Assembly: GCF_029637705.1 (NCBI RefSeq)
Contig: NZ_CP121252.1
Location: forward strand, 496,001-560,000
DNA from: Citricoccus muralis
GTDB taxonomy: Bacteria > Actinomycetota > Actinomycetes > Actinomycetales > Micrococcaceae
Length of the DNA: 64,000 nt
Direction of reading: 5' to 3'
Of the stretch, positions 23,997-31,747 are shown piece after piece. Each line of letters starts with the position of its first letter. The stretch's first letter is position 1. A program made the position numbers and the translations under genes. The notes under the pieces are model-generated. The model did no database searches. It was given only the letters and a program-made list of their open reading frames with translations, and had not been told where the DNA came from.

Positions 23997-24012
23997 CGTG
24001 AGTCGGGTCACA
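23997..24012. promoter_or_regulatory. CRP/GlxR-like site upstream of MHS transporter
   Basis: CGTGA-GTCGGG-TCACA matches nine of ten arm positions of TGTGA-N6-TCACA. It lies 26 bases beyond operator site E, giving this promoter the same operator-plus-CRP-site composition as the paaA/paaI region. Confidence 0.5.
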
Positions 24013-24030
24013 ATCCCTGTGTCTGGTGCC

Positions 24031-25158
24031 TCATGAGCGACGGCGTAGCGGCGGCCACGTCAGCAGCCGCTCCAGTGGGCCCACGCCCCAGCGCCTCCAC
24101 CACAGGTGAGCCCCGAGGATCAGTCCGAGCGACATGGTCACGGTCACCGCGTACCCGCCGGCCAGGGTGTCAGGCCCGGGCCGCACGAGTACGGCAAGCA
24201 ACACCAGATGCAGCACATACAGTGTCAGCGAGAGCCGCCCTGCCGACACCAGTGCCGCGCCCCAGCGGCGCAGCGGTTCCTCCAGCAGAAGGCACAAGCT
24301 CATGACGGCGACGGCGGAACCCGAGCCAGAAATCAGCCACAACGGCATCTGGGAATGGTCGACGGCGCTCCACAGCCGGTCCAGCCCCGGGTCCTCGCCC
24401 GGTTGGCCGAACATCCCGATGAGCAGCCGGGACACCGCGAACCCGATCACGGCAGCAGCCACACCGCCGGCTAGCAGCGTCCACTGCGTGCGTCGCCGTC
24501 TGAGATCGACCCGGCCCAGCGCCATGCCGAACACAAACGGCACCACCCACACCACCACCGGGTAGGCACCGGAGAAGAAGATCTTGTGCAGTAGCGGCCC
24601 CGGGGCATCCGTCAGCGCGGCCGGATTGAAATCGTAGGTCACCCCGGTCCACACCTGCAGTTGAATCCACAGCACGGGCCCGAGCGCCAGCATCACCACG
24701 GTGATCACCACCAGCAGCCATGCCGGCGCCCGCGCCAGCGGCAGCCCGATGAGAAACAGCACCCCATAGCACGCCAAGATCACGCTCACCTCGTGGCCCA
24801 GCAGCTGCAACCCCAGGCCTAGACCCAGCAACAGCACGGCACGCCAGAGGAGTGTCCGCCAGGGCAGTGGCGCCCTTTCGGTTCGTGCGGCGCGCGTCAT
24901 CAGGGAGATCCCGATTCCGGCCAGGATCATGAACAACAGCGAGGCTCGTCCCCGCGGCAGCTCGTAGATCAGCCCGGCCACCTCGTCATTGAGGTCCGGC
25001 CCCACGTTCACCGCAAGCATACCGATAATGGCCAGCGCGCGAGCCGCGTCCAGTCCCACCATACGGCGGCGCGTTGGCCGCCCGCCCACCGTGCTGGCGC
25101 CTCCCGCGGCGGAGGCGGAGCGGGCGGGCTCGGTTGGATCTGGGTCAGATGGGGTCAT
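24031..25158 (-). CDS. Multi-spanning membrane protein, DUF1624/DUF418-like acyltransferase
   Basis: A protein of about 375 residues with roughly ten membrane helices. It opens with RRMVGLDAARALAIIGMLAVNVGP and has PRGRASLLFMILAGIGISL, the pattern of the heparan-alpha-glucosaminide N-acetyltransferase-like / DUF418 group. Members acylate cell-envelope glycans or are uncharacterised. The near-C-terminal GRLSLTLYVLHLVLLA segment is typical of DUF418. The start is uncertain: ATG 25158 is used here, but TTG 25185 in frame would add nine residues. It is divergent from the ggt gene and not obviously linked to its neighbours. Confidence 0.65.
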   Translation of the reverse strand: MTPSDPDPTEPARSASAAGGASTVGGRPTRRRMVGLDAARALAIIGMLAVNVGPDLNDEVAGLIYELPRGRASLLFMILAGIGISLMTRAARTERAPLPWRTLLWRAVLLLGLGLGLQLLGHEVSVILACYGVLFLIGLPLARAPAWLLVVITVVMLALGPVLWIQLQVWTGVTYDFNPAALTDAPGPLLHKIFFSGAYPVVVWVVPFVFGMALGRVDLRRRRTQWTLLAGGVAAAVIGFAVSRLLIGMFGQPGEDPGLDRLWSAVDHSQMPLWLISGSGSAVAVMSLCLLLEEPLRRWGAALVSAGRLSLTLYVLHLVLLAVLVRPGPDTLAGGYAVTVTMSLGLILGAHLWWRRWGVGPLERLLTWPPLRRRS

Positions 25159-25282
25159 CGCAGGCTCGTCGAGGGTCGAGGTCAAGGTGCACAGGGAAGT
25201 CTAGCCGCCGCACCTCGGAATGTTCTGCTCGGCGTGTTACCGTGTGGCGAGTCTGTCCGCGAATGCAGAAGGATCCTGCCCG

Positions 25283-26992
25283 ATGAGCTTTGCCACCCGA
25301 ACCGGGCCCGCCTGGCTGACGCTGGCTGGTCTGGCCCTGGTCGCCACCGCCTGTGCCCCCACCGAGCCGGAGCCGAGACCGTCCGAGACCACGGATGCCG
25401 CCGCATCCGGTACCGCGGCGCCTAGTCCCACGGACACCCCGACCACCGCCTCACCCGACGCCTCACCCGAGGCCGCCTCCGTGCTGAACCAGGAGGGGGT
25501 GGCCGCGGCTCATCCCGACGCCGTGGCGGCCGGGATTACCGTGCTGGAATCCGGCGGCAATGCCGTGGATGCCGCCATCGCCGCCGCCTTCGCTATCGGC
25601 GTGGTGGAACCCTACGCCTCCGGGGTGGGCGGCGGTGGAGCAGCCCTCATCGCCGGCCCGGAGCATGACCCGGAAGCCTGGGACTACCGAGAGGTGGTGG
25701 CCGAAAACGGCGAGATTCCAGCCTCCGGCACCGGCGTTCCCGGCATGGTGGCCGGCATGGCCGCGCTCCACGAAGAGCACGGCAGCCTGGAATGGTCGGA
25801 CCTGATCACCCCAGCCCAGCAACTCGCTGCTGAGGGATCGACCGTCACCGAATTGCTAGCCCAGCGGCTACGCAGTGATTTTGGGCCCGCTTCCATCCAG
25901 GGGCTCGATGCGTTTCACGACGACGCCGGCCAGCCACTCGCCCAAGGCGACACCCTCATCCAACCCGAGCTCGCCCAGACTCTGAGCACGCTCGCAGAAC
26001 AGGGGGCCGAATCGTTCTACACCGGTGAGCTCGCGGAGCAACTCACCCACGTCGATGGGCTCGACGCCGCCACCCTGGAAAACTATGAGCCGGAACGCAC
26101 TACCCCGGTGAGCGGGACGGTGGGGGAGTACGAGGTACTCTCGGCCGCCCCGCCGCTGCCCGGTGCCGCCGTCATTCAGCAGCTCCAGGTCAGTGAGGGC
26201 CTCGACGCCGCCAGTGCGCAGCCCGGCAGTGCTGACTACATTGACGCGCTCTCGCGTGCCTGGCTCGTCGCCGATGCCTCGGTGAGCGAGCACTTCGGCG
26301 ACCCGGATTTCGTGGACGTCCCCGTCGACGAGTTGGTCGACGCCGAGGCCAATCAGTCCCTGGCGCAGAACGCGAGCCTCCGCACGTCCAGCACCTCGTC
26401 GGAAGAACGCGACCCTGTGGAACCGGGCAACACGACGCACCTCACCGTGGTCGATGACACCGGGATGATGGTGTCGATGACGAACACGCTAACCAGCTTC
26501 TGGGGCGGTTCCGCCTCCGAGAACGTCGGCGGGTTCTTCCTCAACGATCAGCTCAGCCGATTCAATGCCATCGATACCCCGAACAATCAGCCAGAGCCGG
26601 GTCGAAAATCCGTGAGTTGGTCGGCGCCGTCGATGCTGCTCGACGCCGAAAACCGCCCCGTACTGGGCATCGGCACCCCCGGCGGGCGCCAGATTCCGAA
26701 CATTCTCACCGCTGTGTTGGTGCCGTGGGCGCTGCAGGGCGCTTCGCTCGAGGAAGCTGTCGCCGGTCCGCGGCACAGCCTGCAAAACGGTGTGCTCGCC
26801 CTGGAAACCGAACCCAGCTCCGAGGTCGCCGACCTCATCCGCAACAACGGCTGGGACACCCAGGTGACCACCCGTGCCGATGCCGTGTTCGGTTCCGTCC
26901 AGGCGCTAGAAATCGACTACGACGCCGGAGAGGTCATCGGCGCCCGCGACACCCGCCGCGACGCCGACGTCACCATCATCGAGGCTGACTGA
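25283..26992 (+). CDS. ggt: Gamma-glutamyltransferase, lipoprotein
   Basis: This 569-residue exported enzyme hydrolyses or transfers the gamma-glutamyl group of glutathione-like compounds. A signal peptide ends in the lipobox VATAC (Cys24), followed by a 45-residue Pro/Thr/Ser-rich tether, so it is probably anchored outside the membrane. The autoprocessing site is PGNTTHLTVVDD, with nucleophile Thr384. ESGGNAVDAAIAAAFAIGVVEP and GGGGAALI match the large subunit, and the small subunit runs to the C terminus. It is a single gene with an AGAAGGA ribosome binding site. Actinomycetes generally lack glutathione, so the physiological substrate may be scavenged glutathione or poly-gamma-glutamate. 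Confidence 0.92.
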   Translation: MSFATRTGPAWLTLAGLALVATACAPTEPEPRPSETTDAAASGTAAPSPTDTPTTASPDASPEAASVLNQEGVAAAHPDAVAAGITVLESGGNAVDAAIAAAFAIGVVEPYASGVGGGGAALIAGPEHDPEAWDYREVVAENGEIPASGTGVPGMVAGMAALHEEHGSLEWSDLITPAQQLAAEGSTVTELLAQRLRSDFGPASIQGLDAFHDDAGQPLAQGDTLIQPELAQTLSTLAEQGAESFYTGELAEQLTHVDGLDAATLENYEPERTTPVSGTVGEYEVLSAAPPLPGAAVIQQLQVSEGLDAASAQPGSADYIDALSRAWLVADASVSEHFGDPDFVDVPVDELVDAEANQSLAQNASLRTSSTSSEERDPVEPGNTTHLTVVDDTGMMVSMTNTLTSFWGGSASENVGGFFLNDQLSRFNAIDTPNNQPEPGRKSVSWSAPSMLLDAENRPVLGIGTPGGRQIPNILTAVLVPWALQGASLEEAVAGPRHSLQNGVLALETEPSSEVADLIRNNGWDTQVTTRADAVFGSVQALEIDYDAGEVIGARDTRRDADVTIIEAD

Positions 26993-27020
26993 TCGGAACG
27001 AAAACCGAGGAACTCTGGGC

Positions 27021-27710
27021 TCAGACTCCGGCCGGAGCCAGTGAATCCGAGTAGGTACCGAGCTCTTCGAAGACCGTCTTGTTGTAGGTGAATCCGCGAT
27101 TGGCCTCGGCGATGAACTCATCCTGCTGTGCGGGCGTGAGGCCCAGGGCATCGAGCTGATCCCGGTAGGCATCCTTATACAGTTTCGGCTTTTCGATCGA
27201 AGCGAAGGTGTACATGTTCAGCTGGTCGTCGCTGACCTCATAGTGACGCTGGACCAGACGGGCGATCGCCAGACCGCCGGACAGGTCACCGAGGTAGCGC
27301 AGGTAGTGGTGTGCGGTCAGCCGTGCCGGATCGTTCGCCACCTCGCGCAGGCGCTGGGCGTACTCGGCGGTCGACGAGAGCTCCACTGGCTCTCGGTTCA
27401 AACCAGCGGCAGGCAGTAGTGCATCCAGATCGGCGCGAATCGCAGCCCGGCGGTCCAGTCGCGGATCCAGCAGCTCAGCCACCCCGGGGACCTCGGTAGT
27501 CGCCCGCAACTGGTCAGCAGCATCGTCGAGGGCGTTGTAAATGTAGAAGTATTGGCTGACCAGCAGGGCGTAGTCGCGCACCGAACGTTTTCCGCTCATC
27601 AGTTGGGTGATGAAGGAAACGGTCTCGGCAGACTGGTGGTCTTCGGCGGTCATCGTGCGCACGCGCACGGACAAGGACTCGGGGTGCTCGAGGCGGGAGT
27701 GTCGTGTCAT
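27021..27710 (-). CDS. hmuO: Heme oxygenase, HmuO-like
   Basis: This 229-residue biliverdin-producing heme oxygenase frees iron from heme in the cytoplasm. The proximal heme ligand is probably His25 (TAEDHQSAETVSF), equivalent to the ligand His in HmuO. The distal helix carries the flexible Gly motif HYLRYLGDLSGG, and QRHYEV and NRGFTYNKTVFEEL follow. ATG 27710 was chosen over an upstream TTG because it matches the usual N-terminal length. It is divergent from a siderophore-interacting reductase, forming an iron-acquisition pair. The shared promoter holds a poor DtxR-like match at 27782-27800 (11 of 19), too weak to call. Confidence 0.92.
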   Translation of the reverse strand: MTRHSRLEHPESLSVRVRTMTAEDHQSAETVSFITQLMSGKRSVRDYALLVSQYFYIYNALDDAADQLRATTEVPGVAELLDPRLDRRAAIRADLDALLPAAGLNREPVELSSTAEYAQRLREVANDPARLTAHHYLRYLGDLSGGLAIARLVQRHYEVSDDQLNMYTFASIEKPKLYKDAYRDQLDALGLTPAQQDEFIAEANRGFTYNKTVFEELGTYSDSLAPAGV

Positions 27711-27885
27711 GGGAACCTGCAACCTGCTTGGTGATGAACACCCGGCAATGAAGCCGTGGTGATAACAGCCTCATTATGTCGAGAGGGAAGCCTTACTGCA
27801 ATCTCCAATTTCCGAGTGATTTATTGTGGAGGTGACCGGCGCCGTCACTGTGGCGCAGATTCTCCGACGAGACGAGGAGGTCTCT

Positions 27886-28755
27886 GTGACCGAATCAGCA
27901 TCCCCAACCCCCGCTGTCACGCGGAAGCGGAAGCCGCAAGTGGTGATGGACGTTGTCGCGACCGAGCGCATTAATGAGCACTTCCAGCGCCTGACCTTCG
28001 GTGGTCCCGGATTCGAGACGTTCCAGAACATTGATGCCACCGACAAGTACATCAAGCTGCTAATGCCGCCGGACCCCTCGCTGGGCTTGACGCCGCCCTT
28101 CGACCTGGACGCGTTGCGTGCCGAACTGCCCAAGGAGCAGCTGCCCGTGCGCCGCACCTACACCGTGCGTTCGGTGGATACCGAAGCTGGCACCCTGACC
28201 GTCGATTTTGTCCTGCACGGCGACGACGGCGTAGCCGGTCCGTGGGCAGCCCGCGTTCAGGTGGGGGAGCAGGTGCAGTTCGGTGGCCCCGGCGGAAAAT
28301 ACCATCCGGACCCCGATGCTGATTGGCATCTGCTGGCCGGCGATGAAGCTGCGCTTCCAGCCATCGCCGCGGCACTGGAAGCCATGAGCGACGACGCCGT
28401 GGGTGTGGCCCACATCGAGGTCGCCACCGCCGACGACGAATGGGACCTGATCGCTCCGGCCGGCGTGGAGATCATCTGGCATCACCGCGGTGGAGCATTC
28501 ACTCCCGATACCTCACGGCTGGGACCGGCGGTGCGCAACACTCCCTGGCGCGATGGCGTCGTGCAGACCTTCATCCACGGCGAGCGGGAAGTGATGAAGG
28601 GGCTGCGCAGGTACCTGACCGATGAGCGCGGCGTCGAGCGTGCGAGGCTATCCCTGTCCGCGTACTGGGCCTTTGGTCGCGCCGAAGATGCGTTCCAAGC
28701 GGAGAAGAGCACCCCGATTGGTCAGATCTACGACGAGAAGGGTCTGCAGTACTGA
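27886..28755 (+). CDS. Siderophore-interacting protein (FAD-binding ferric reductase)
   Basis: This 289-residue flavoprotein of the SIP/ViuB family releases iron from ferric siderophores by reduction. The FAD-binding block is RRTYTVRSVDTEAGTLTVDFVLHG ... GPWAARVQVGEQV, and the C-terminal NAD(P)H-like SIP domain ends in YWAFGRAEDAFQAEK. GTG 27886 was chosen because GAGGAGG lies five bases upstream. It is divergent from heme oxygenase, so one iron-dependent regulator may control both. The electron donor is not evident from sequence. Confidence 0.9.
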   Translation: MTESASPTPAVTRKRKPQVVMDVVATERINEHFQRLTFGGPGFETFQNIDATDKYIKLLMPPDPSLGLTPPFDLDALRAELPKEQLPVRRTYTVRSVDTEAGTLTVDFVLHGDDGVAGPWAARVQVGEQVQFGGPGGKYHPDPDADWHLLAGDEAALPAIAAALEAMSDDAVGVAHIEVATADDEWDLIAPAGVEIIWHHRGGAFTPDTSRLGPAVRNTPWRDGVVQTFIHGEREVMKGLRRYLTDERGVERARLSLSAYWAFGRAEDAFQAEKSTPIGQIYDEKGLQY

Positions 28756-28811
28756 ACCAGCCTGACTCCGGTGAATACTGAGTGGTAGCAGCAGCAGAAA
28801 CGTGAGAGATA

Positions 28812-29648
28812 ATGGAGGAGATGTCGGCCTCTCGCTCCTTCGCGCTGTCCACTGTGCTGTTCTTCGTGATCACCGCGGTGAGCGTCGTCGTGCTCGGTCT
28901 CGTGGTGGTGGGCGGCTACCTGGCGGTGCGCCTGGTGGTCGAATCGTCGCAGCCGGAGGATTATGAGGTCAGCCGGGACCCCAACGCGGCTCCGGGGGAG
29001 TTGGCCACCGAGCAGCCGCTGAGCTCCGATGGCGAGGACCTGCTGGCCGGTGTCAGCGCCGAGGAGCAAGGGGCTATTTCTGAGCTGGTGGACCCTGCTT
29101 GGGTGGCTGAGGTGTCAGAGGCCACGGGCATTCCCTCTCGCGCGCTGGCTGCTTACGCCGGGGCCGATGCACACCTGCGGCAGACCCAGAATTGCTCGGT
29201 TGGATGGAACACCTTGGCCGGAATTGGGTTCGTGGAATCCCGGCACGGCACCCTGCAGGGCGGGACCATTGAGGCCGACGGGGTGGCTCGACCGGAGATC
29301 ATCGGCATCGCCCTGGACGGCACCACCACCGCCCTGATCTGGGACACTGACGACGGGGTGCTCGACGGCGACCCTGAGTACGATCGCGCCGTGGGGCCCA
29401 TGCAGTTCATCCCGGAGACATGGAACCGCTGGGGCGTGGACGGCTCCGGCGATGGCGTGGCCAGCCCGCACCAGATCGACGATGCTGCGCTGACTGCGGC
29501 CAGCTACCTGTGCCGGTCGCGCAGCGGACTGGAAGACTCCAGCTCCTGGATCGCGGCGATCCGTTCCTACAACGACTCGGTGGAGTACCAGAACCAGGTG
29601 GCCGAGGCGGCCTCGCGTTATGCGGCGGAGGCGTCGGCGGAGGGCTGA
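28812..29648 (+). CDS. Membrane-anchored lytic transglycosylase (SLT_2/MltB-like)
   Basis: This 278-residue protein has one N-terminal membrane helix (about 13-38), an acidic linker and an MltB-like lysozyme-fold domain. NTLAGIGFVESRHGTLQGG contains the probable catalytic Glu, and YDRAVGPMQFIPETWNRWGVDGSGDGVASPHQIDDAALTAA is the family's second signature. It would cleave peptidoglycan glycan strands outside the membrane during growth. ATG 28812 has only a weak GAGAGA upstream; ATG 28821 abuts GGAGGAG, so the start is unsure. Its 3' end overlaps the convergent holin-like gene by 31 bases. Confidence 0.85.
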   Translation: MEEMSASRSFALSTVLFFVITAVSVVVLGLVVVGGYLAVRLVVESSQPEDYEVSRDPNAAPGELATEQPLSSDGEDLLAGVSAEEQGAISELVDPAWVAEVSEATGIPSRALAAYAGADAHLRQTQNCSVGWNTLAGIGFVESRHGTLQGGTIEADGVARPEIIGIALDGTTTALIWDTDDGVLDGDPEYDRAVGPMQFIPETWNRWGVDGSGDGVASPHQIDDAALTAASYLCRSRSGLEDSSSWIAAIRSYNDSVEYQNQVAEAASRYAAEASAEG

Positions 29649-30046
29649 GCCTTCTTCTTGCCCCTCTTGTCTTTGTTGTCCTTGTCGCGCAGGAAGATCA
29701 ACGGAAGCACCCACGAGCCGACCGCGGTGACCACCCAGACCACCACGGTGGCGGCAATCCAGGTGCTCAACCCGGTGATCTGCAACCCGCCTGCGAACAA
29801 GGTGGCCACGAACAGCGCCACCCAAGTCGAGAGCAGCCCGATGAGGCTGATCAGTGGCGAGGCGTAGCGCTCGATCAGTTTCATGATGATTGGGGTGAAA
29901 ATGGTCTGGGCCACGGCGAAGATGACGGTGGCTGTCAGAAACCCCAAGAAGGTCACCCGGAAGTCGTCGAACAGTAGGGCCGCGGCACCGAGACCGAGGG
30001 CGGCGCTACCGAGGTAGATGGCGGTGCGGATGAGAAGTCCTCGCAG
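29618..30046 (-). CDS. Holin-like (phage holin family) membrane protein with probable CTG start
   Basis: A small membrane protein of about 142 residues with four hydrophobic helices and a Lys/Asp-rich cytoplasmic tail (RDKDNKDKRGKKKAQ). The first conventional start in frame is GTG 29956, giving only 112 residues and beginning inside a hydrophobic helix. Upstream the same frame encodes RGLLIRTAIYLGSAALGLG, a natural first membrane segment, back to a stop at 30055-30057. The only start-like codon there is CTG 30046, five bases after AAGAGG. The coordinates assume that CTG start. Function unknown; it is convergent with a lytic transglycosylase, with overlapping ends. Confidence 0.55.
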   Translation of the reverse strand: MRGLLIRTAIYLGSAALGLGAAALLFDDFRVTFLGFLTATVIFAVAQTIFTPIIMKLIERYASPLISLIGLLSTWVALFVATLFAGGLQITGLSTWIAATVVVWVVTAVGSWVLPLIFLRDKDNKDKRGKKKAQPSADASAA

Positions 30047-30154
30047 GATGACCTCTTTTCAGCGTCGGAAGAGTGCTGCAACAGCCGCATTACCACCCTT
30101 TCAGCGTATCCGGTACCCCGGTGCAGCACACGGCTCGGGGCGGTGATGGGCGCC

Positions 30155-30898
30155 CTACTGCATATAGAGGCCGCCGTTGATGTGGATGACCTCACCGTTG
30201 ATGAACGAGGACGCATCCGAGCAGAGAAACAACACGACGGAGGCCACTTCCTCCGCCGTGCCGAACCGTCCCAGTGGGGTTTGCGCTAACAGCGCCTCGC
30301 CCGAGCCATCAACAAGCCGGTCGGTCATGGAGGTACGGATGATGCCCGGTGCCACTGAGTTCACACGAATGCCACGGTGCCCCACTTCAAGCGCCAGGCT
30401 ACGTCCAAAAGCCGTGACCGCAGCCTTCGTTGCGGCGTAGTGTGCGTGGGTGCGGCTGCCCCTGGCTCCGGCTAACGAATCAAAATTGACGATGCTCGCG
30501 TGGTCGTTCAGATAGGGGAGTACCGCTTGGGTCACGGTAAACACGGCATCCAAGTTCACGGAGATCGTGTGCCGCCACTGGTCCCAGGTCATCTCAGCGA
30601 CGGGCTGATCGCGATAAATGCCGGCGGCTGGGATGAGCGCGTCCAGCCCGGGGCCCTGCTCGACGATGGTGATCACCTGTTGGAGCGTGGCCGACTCGAC
30701 GAGATCTCCGGCTACCGTCTGGTGCCCGCGATCTGTGCCCAGCTTCTCTAGCAGCTCGTGCAACCTTTTTTCGTCGCGGTCGACCAGCACCAGTTCGGCA
30801 CCGGCAGCAGCCAAGAGTCGTGCACAGTCCCAACCAATACCGCCGGCGGCGCCGGTAATAAGGACGCGACGTCCAGAGAAGTCATACTGCACCATCAT
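30155..30898 (-). CDS. Short-chain dehydrogenase/reductase (SDR 2 of the E1-E2 operon)
   Basis: This 247-residue classical SDR has NAD(P) motif TGAAGGIGWD, IPAAGIY in place of NNAG, catalytic Ser in NFDSLAG and HYAATK (Tyr-x3-Lys), and ends in INGGLYMQ. LVDRDE after the second strand suggests NAD preference through the acidic residue. It is the last gene of the leftward E1-E2-SDR-SDR unit, and its ATG overlaps the stop of the preceding SDR (TGATGATG). With an acetoin-type dehydrogenase upstream, an acyloin, diol or diketone reductase role is plausible but unproven. Confidence 0.85.
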   Translation of the reverse strand: MMVQYDFSGRRVLITGAAGGIGWDCARLLAAAGAELVLVDRDEKRLHELLEKLGTDRGHQTVAGDLVESATLQQVITIVEQGPGLDALIPAAGIYRDQPVAEMTWDQWRHTISVNLDAVFTVTQAVLPYLNDHASIVNFDSLAGARGSRTHAHYAATKAAVTAFGRSLALEVGHRGIRVNSVAPGIIRTSMTDRLVDGSGEALLAQTPLGRFGTAEEVASVVLFLCSDASSFINGEVIHINGGLYMQ

Positions 30899-31728
30899 CA
30901 GCTGTCCCTCCTGTTCGGGATGCCCTGTTCGTGGCCGTACCAGGCCCCATCTACCGTGAGTCCGCCGTCGGCCATCAACGTGTGCCCGGTGATGAATGAC
31001 GCTGCCGAGGTACACAGGAACACAATCGGTTCGGCGATCTCCACCGGCTGGGCGAAACGCTTCAGCGGAGTCCGCGCCTCGATCAGATCTGCGCGCAATT
31101 GTCCCTGATCGACCAGCGCCTGGTTCAGCGGAGTGTCGACGTAGCCCGGTCCCACCGAGTTCACACGGATACCGTGTGGCGCCCATTCGACGGCCAGCGT
31201 TCGGGTCAGTCCTCCCATGCCTGCCTTGACGGTGGTGTAACTGAGTCGGTGCGGCATGCCGACCACCGACGCCACGGAGGAGAGATTGACGATGGCGCCG
31301 CCTGACTCCGCAAGCAACGGAAACGCGGAACGACTGACGCGCATCGTGCCACCGAGATGGATATCGACCACGACATTCCAATCCTCATCGGTGGTGTGCT
31401 CGGCAGGAGTCGGACGGGCGATGCCAGCGCTGTTCACCAGCGCGTCGAGGCGCCCTTCAACGGTCTGGATGGAGTCGACGGCGGCGTCCACGCTTGCCTT
31501 ATCGGTGACATCGCAGTGCACGCCACGGGCACGACCGGGTCCGTAGTCCCGATTCAATGCACCAATGGCCGCCTCCATTTGGTCGGCATTGAGATCCAAC
31601 AACACGACTTGACCGCCGCGAGCGCACCACAGCTGGGCGGTGGCGAAGCCGATACCTGAAGCTCCGCCGGTCACTGCCATGATGGCCCCGGGCTGGGGCA
31701 GGACGGCGGGGTGGGATGTAGTGCTCAT
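30898..31728 (-). CDS. Short-chain dehydrogenase/reductase (SDR 1 of the E1-E2 operon)
   Basis: This 276-residue classical SDR has TGGASGIGFATA, NSAGIARP, catalytic Ser in NLSSVAS and Tyr-x3-Lys in LSYTTVKAG. The C terminus is extended by about 25 residues (WYGHEQGIPNRRDS) beyond the usual family end. It resembles gluconate-5-dehydrogenase/KduD-type enzymes, which act on sugar acids, cyclitols or diols. GAGGAAG precedes the ATG. It lies 19 bases after the E2 gene in the same transcription unit and overlaps SDR 2. The substrate is unknown. Confidence 0.85.
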   Translation of the reverse strand: MSTTSHPAVLPQPGAIMAVTGGASGIGFATAQLWCARGGQVVLLDLNADQMEAAIGALNRDYGPGRARGVHCDVTDKASVDAAVDSIQTVEGRLDALVNSAGIARPTPAEHTTDEDWNVVVDIHLGGTMRVSRSAFPLLAESGGAIVNLSSVASVVGMPHRLSYTTVKAGMGGLTRTLAVEWAPHGIRVNSVGPGYVDTPLNQALVDQGQLRADLIEARTPLKRFAQPVEIAEPIVFLCTSAASFITGHTLMADGGLTVDGAWYGHEQGIPNRRDS

Positions 31729-31747
31729 GGTCGTCTTCCTCTCGTGC

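Noticed and set aside
27782-27800. DtxR/IdeR box in the heme oxygenase promoter
   Set aside because: Only 11 of 19 positions fit the consensus and the symmetry is poor, so it was not listed as a site.
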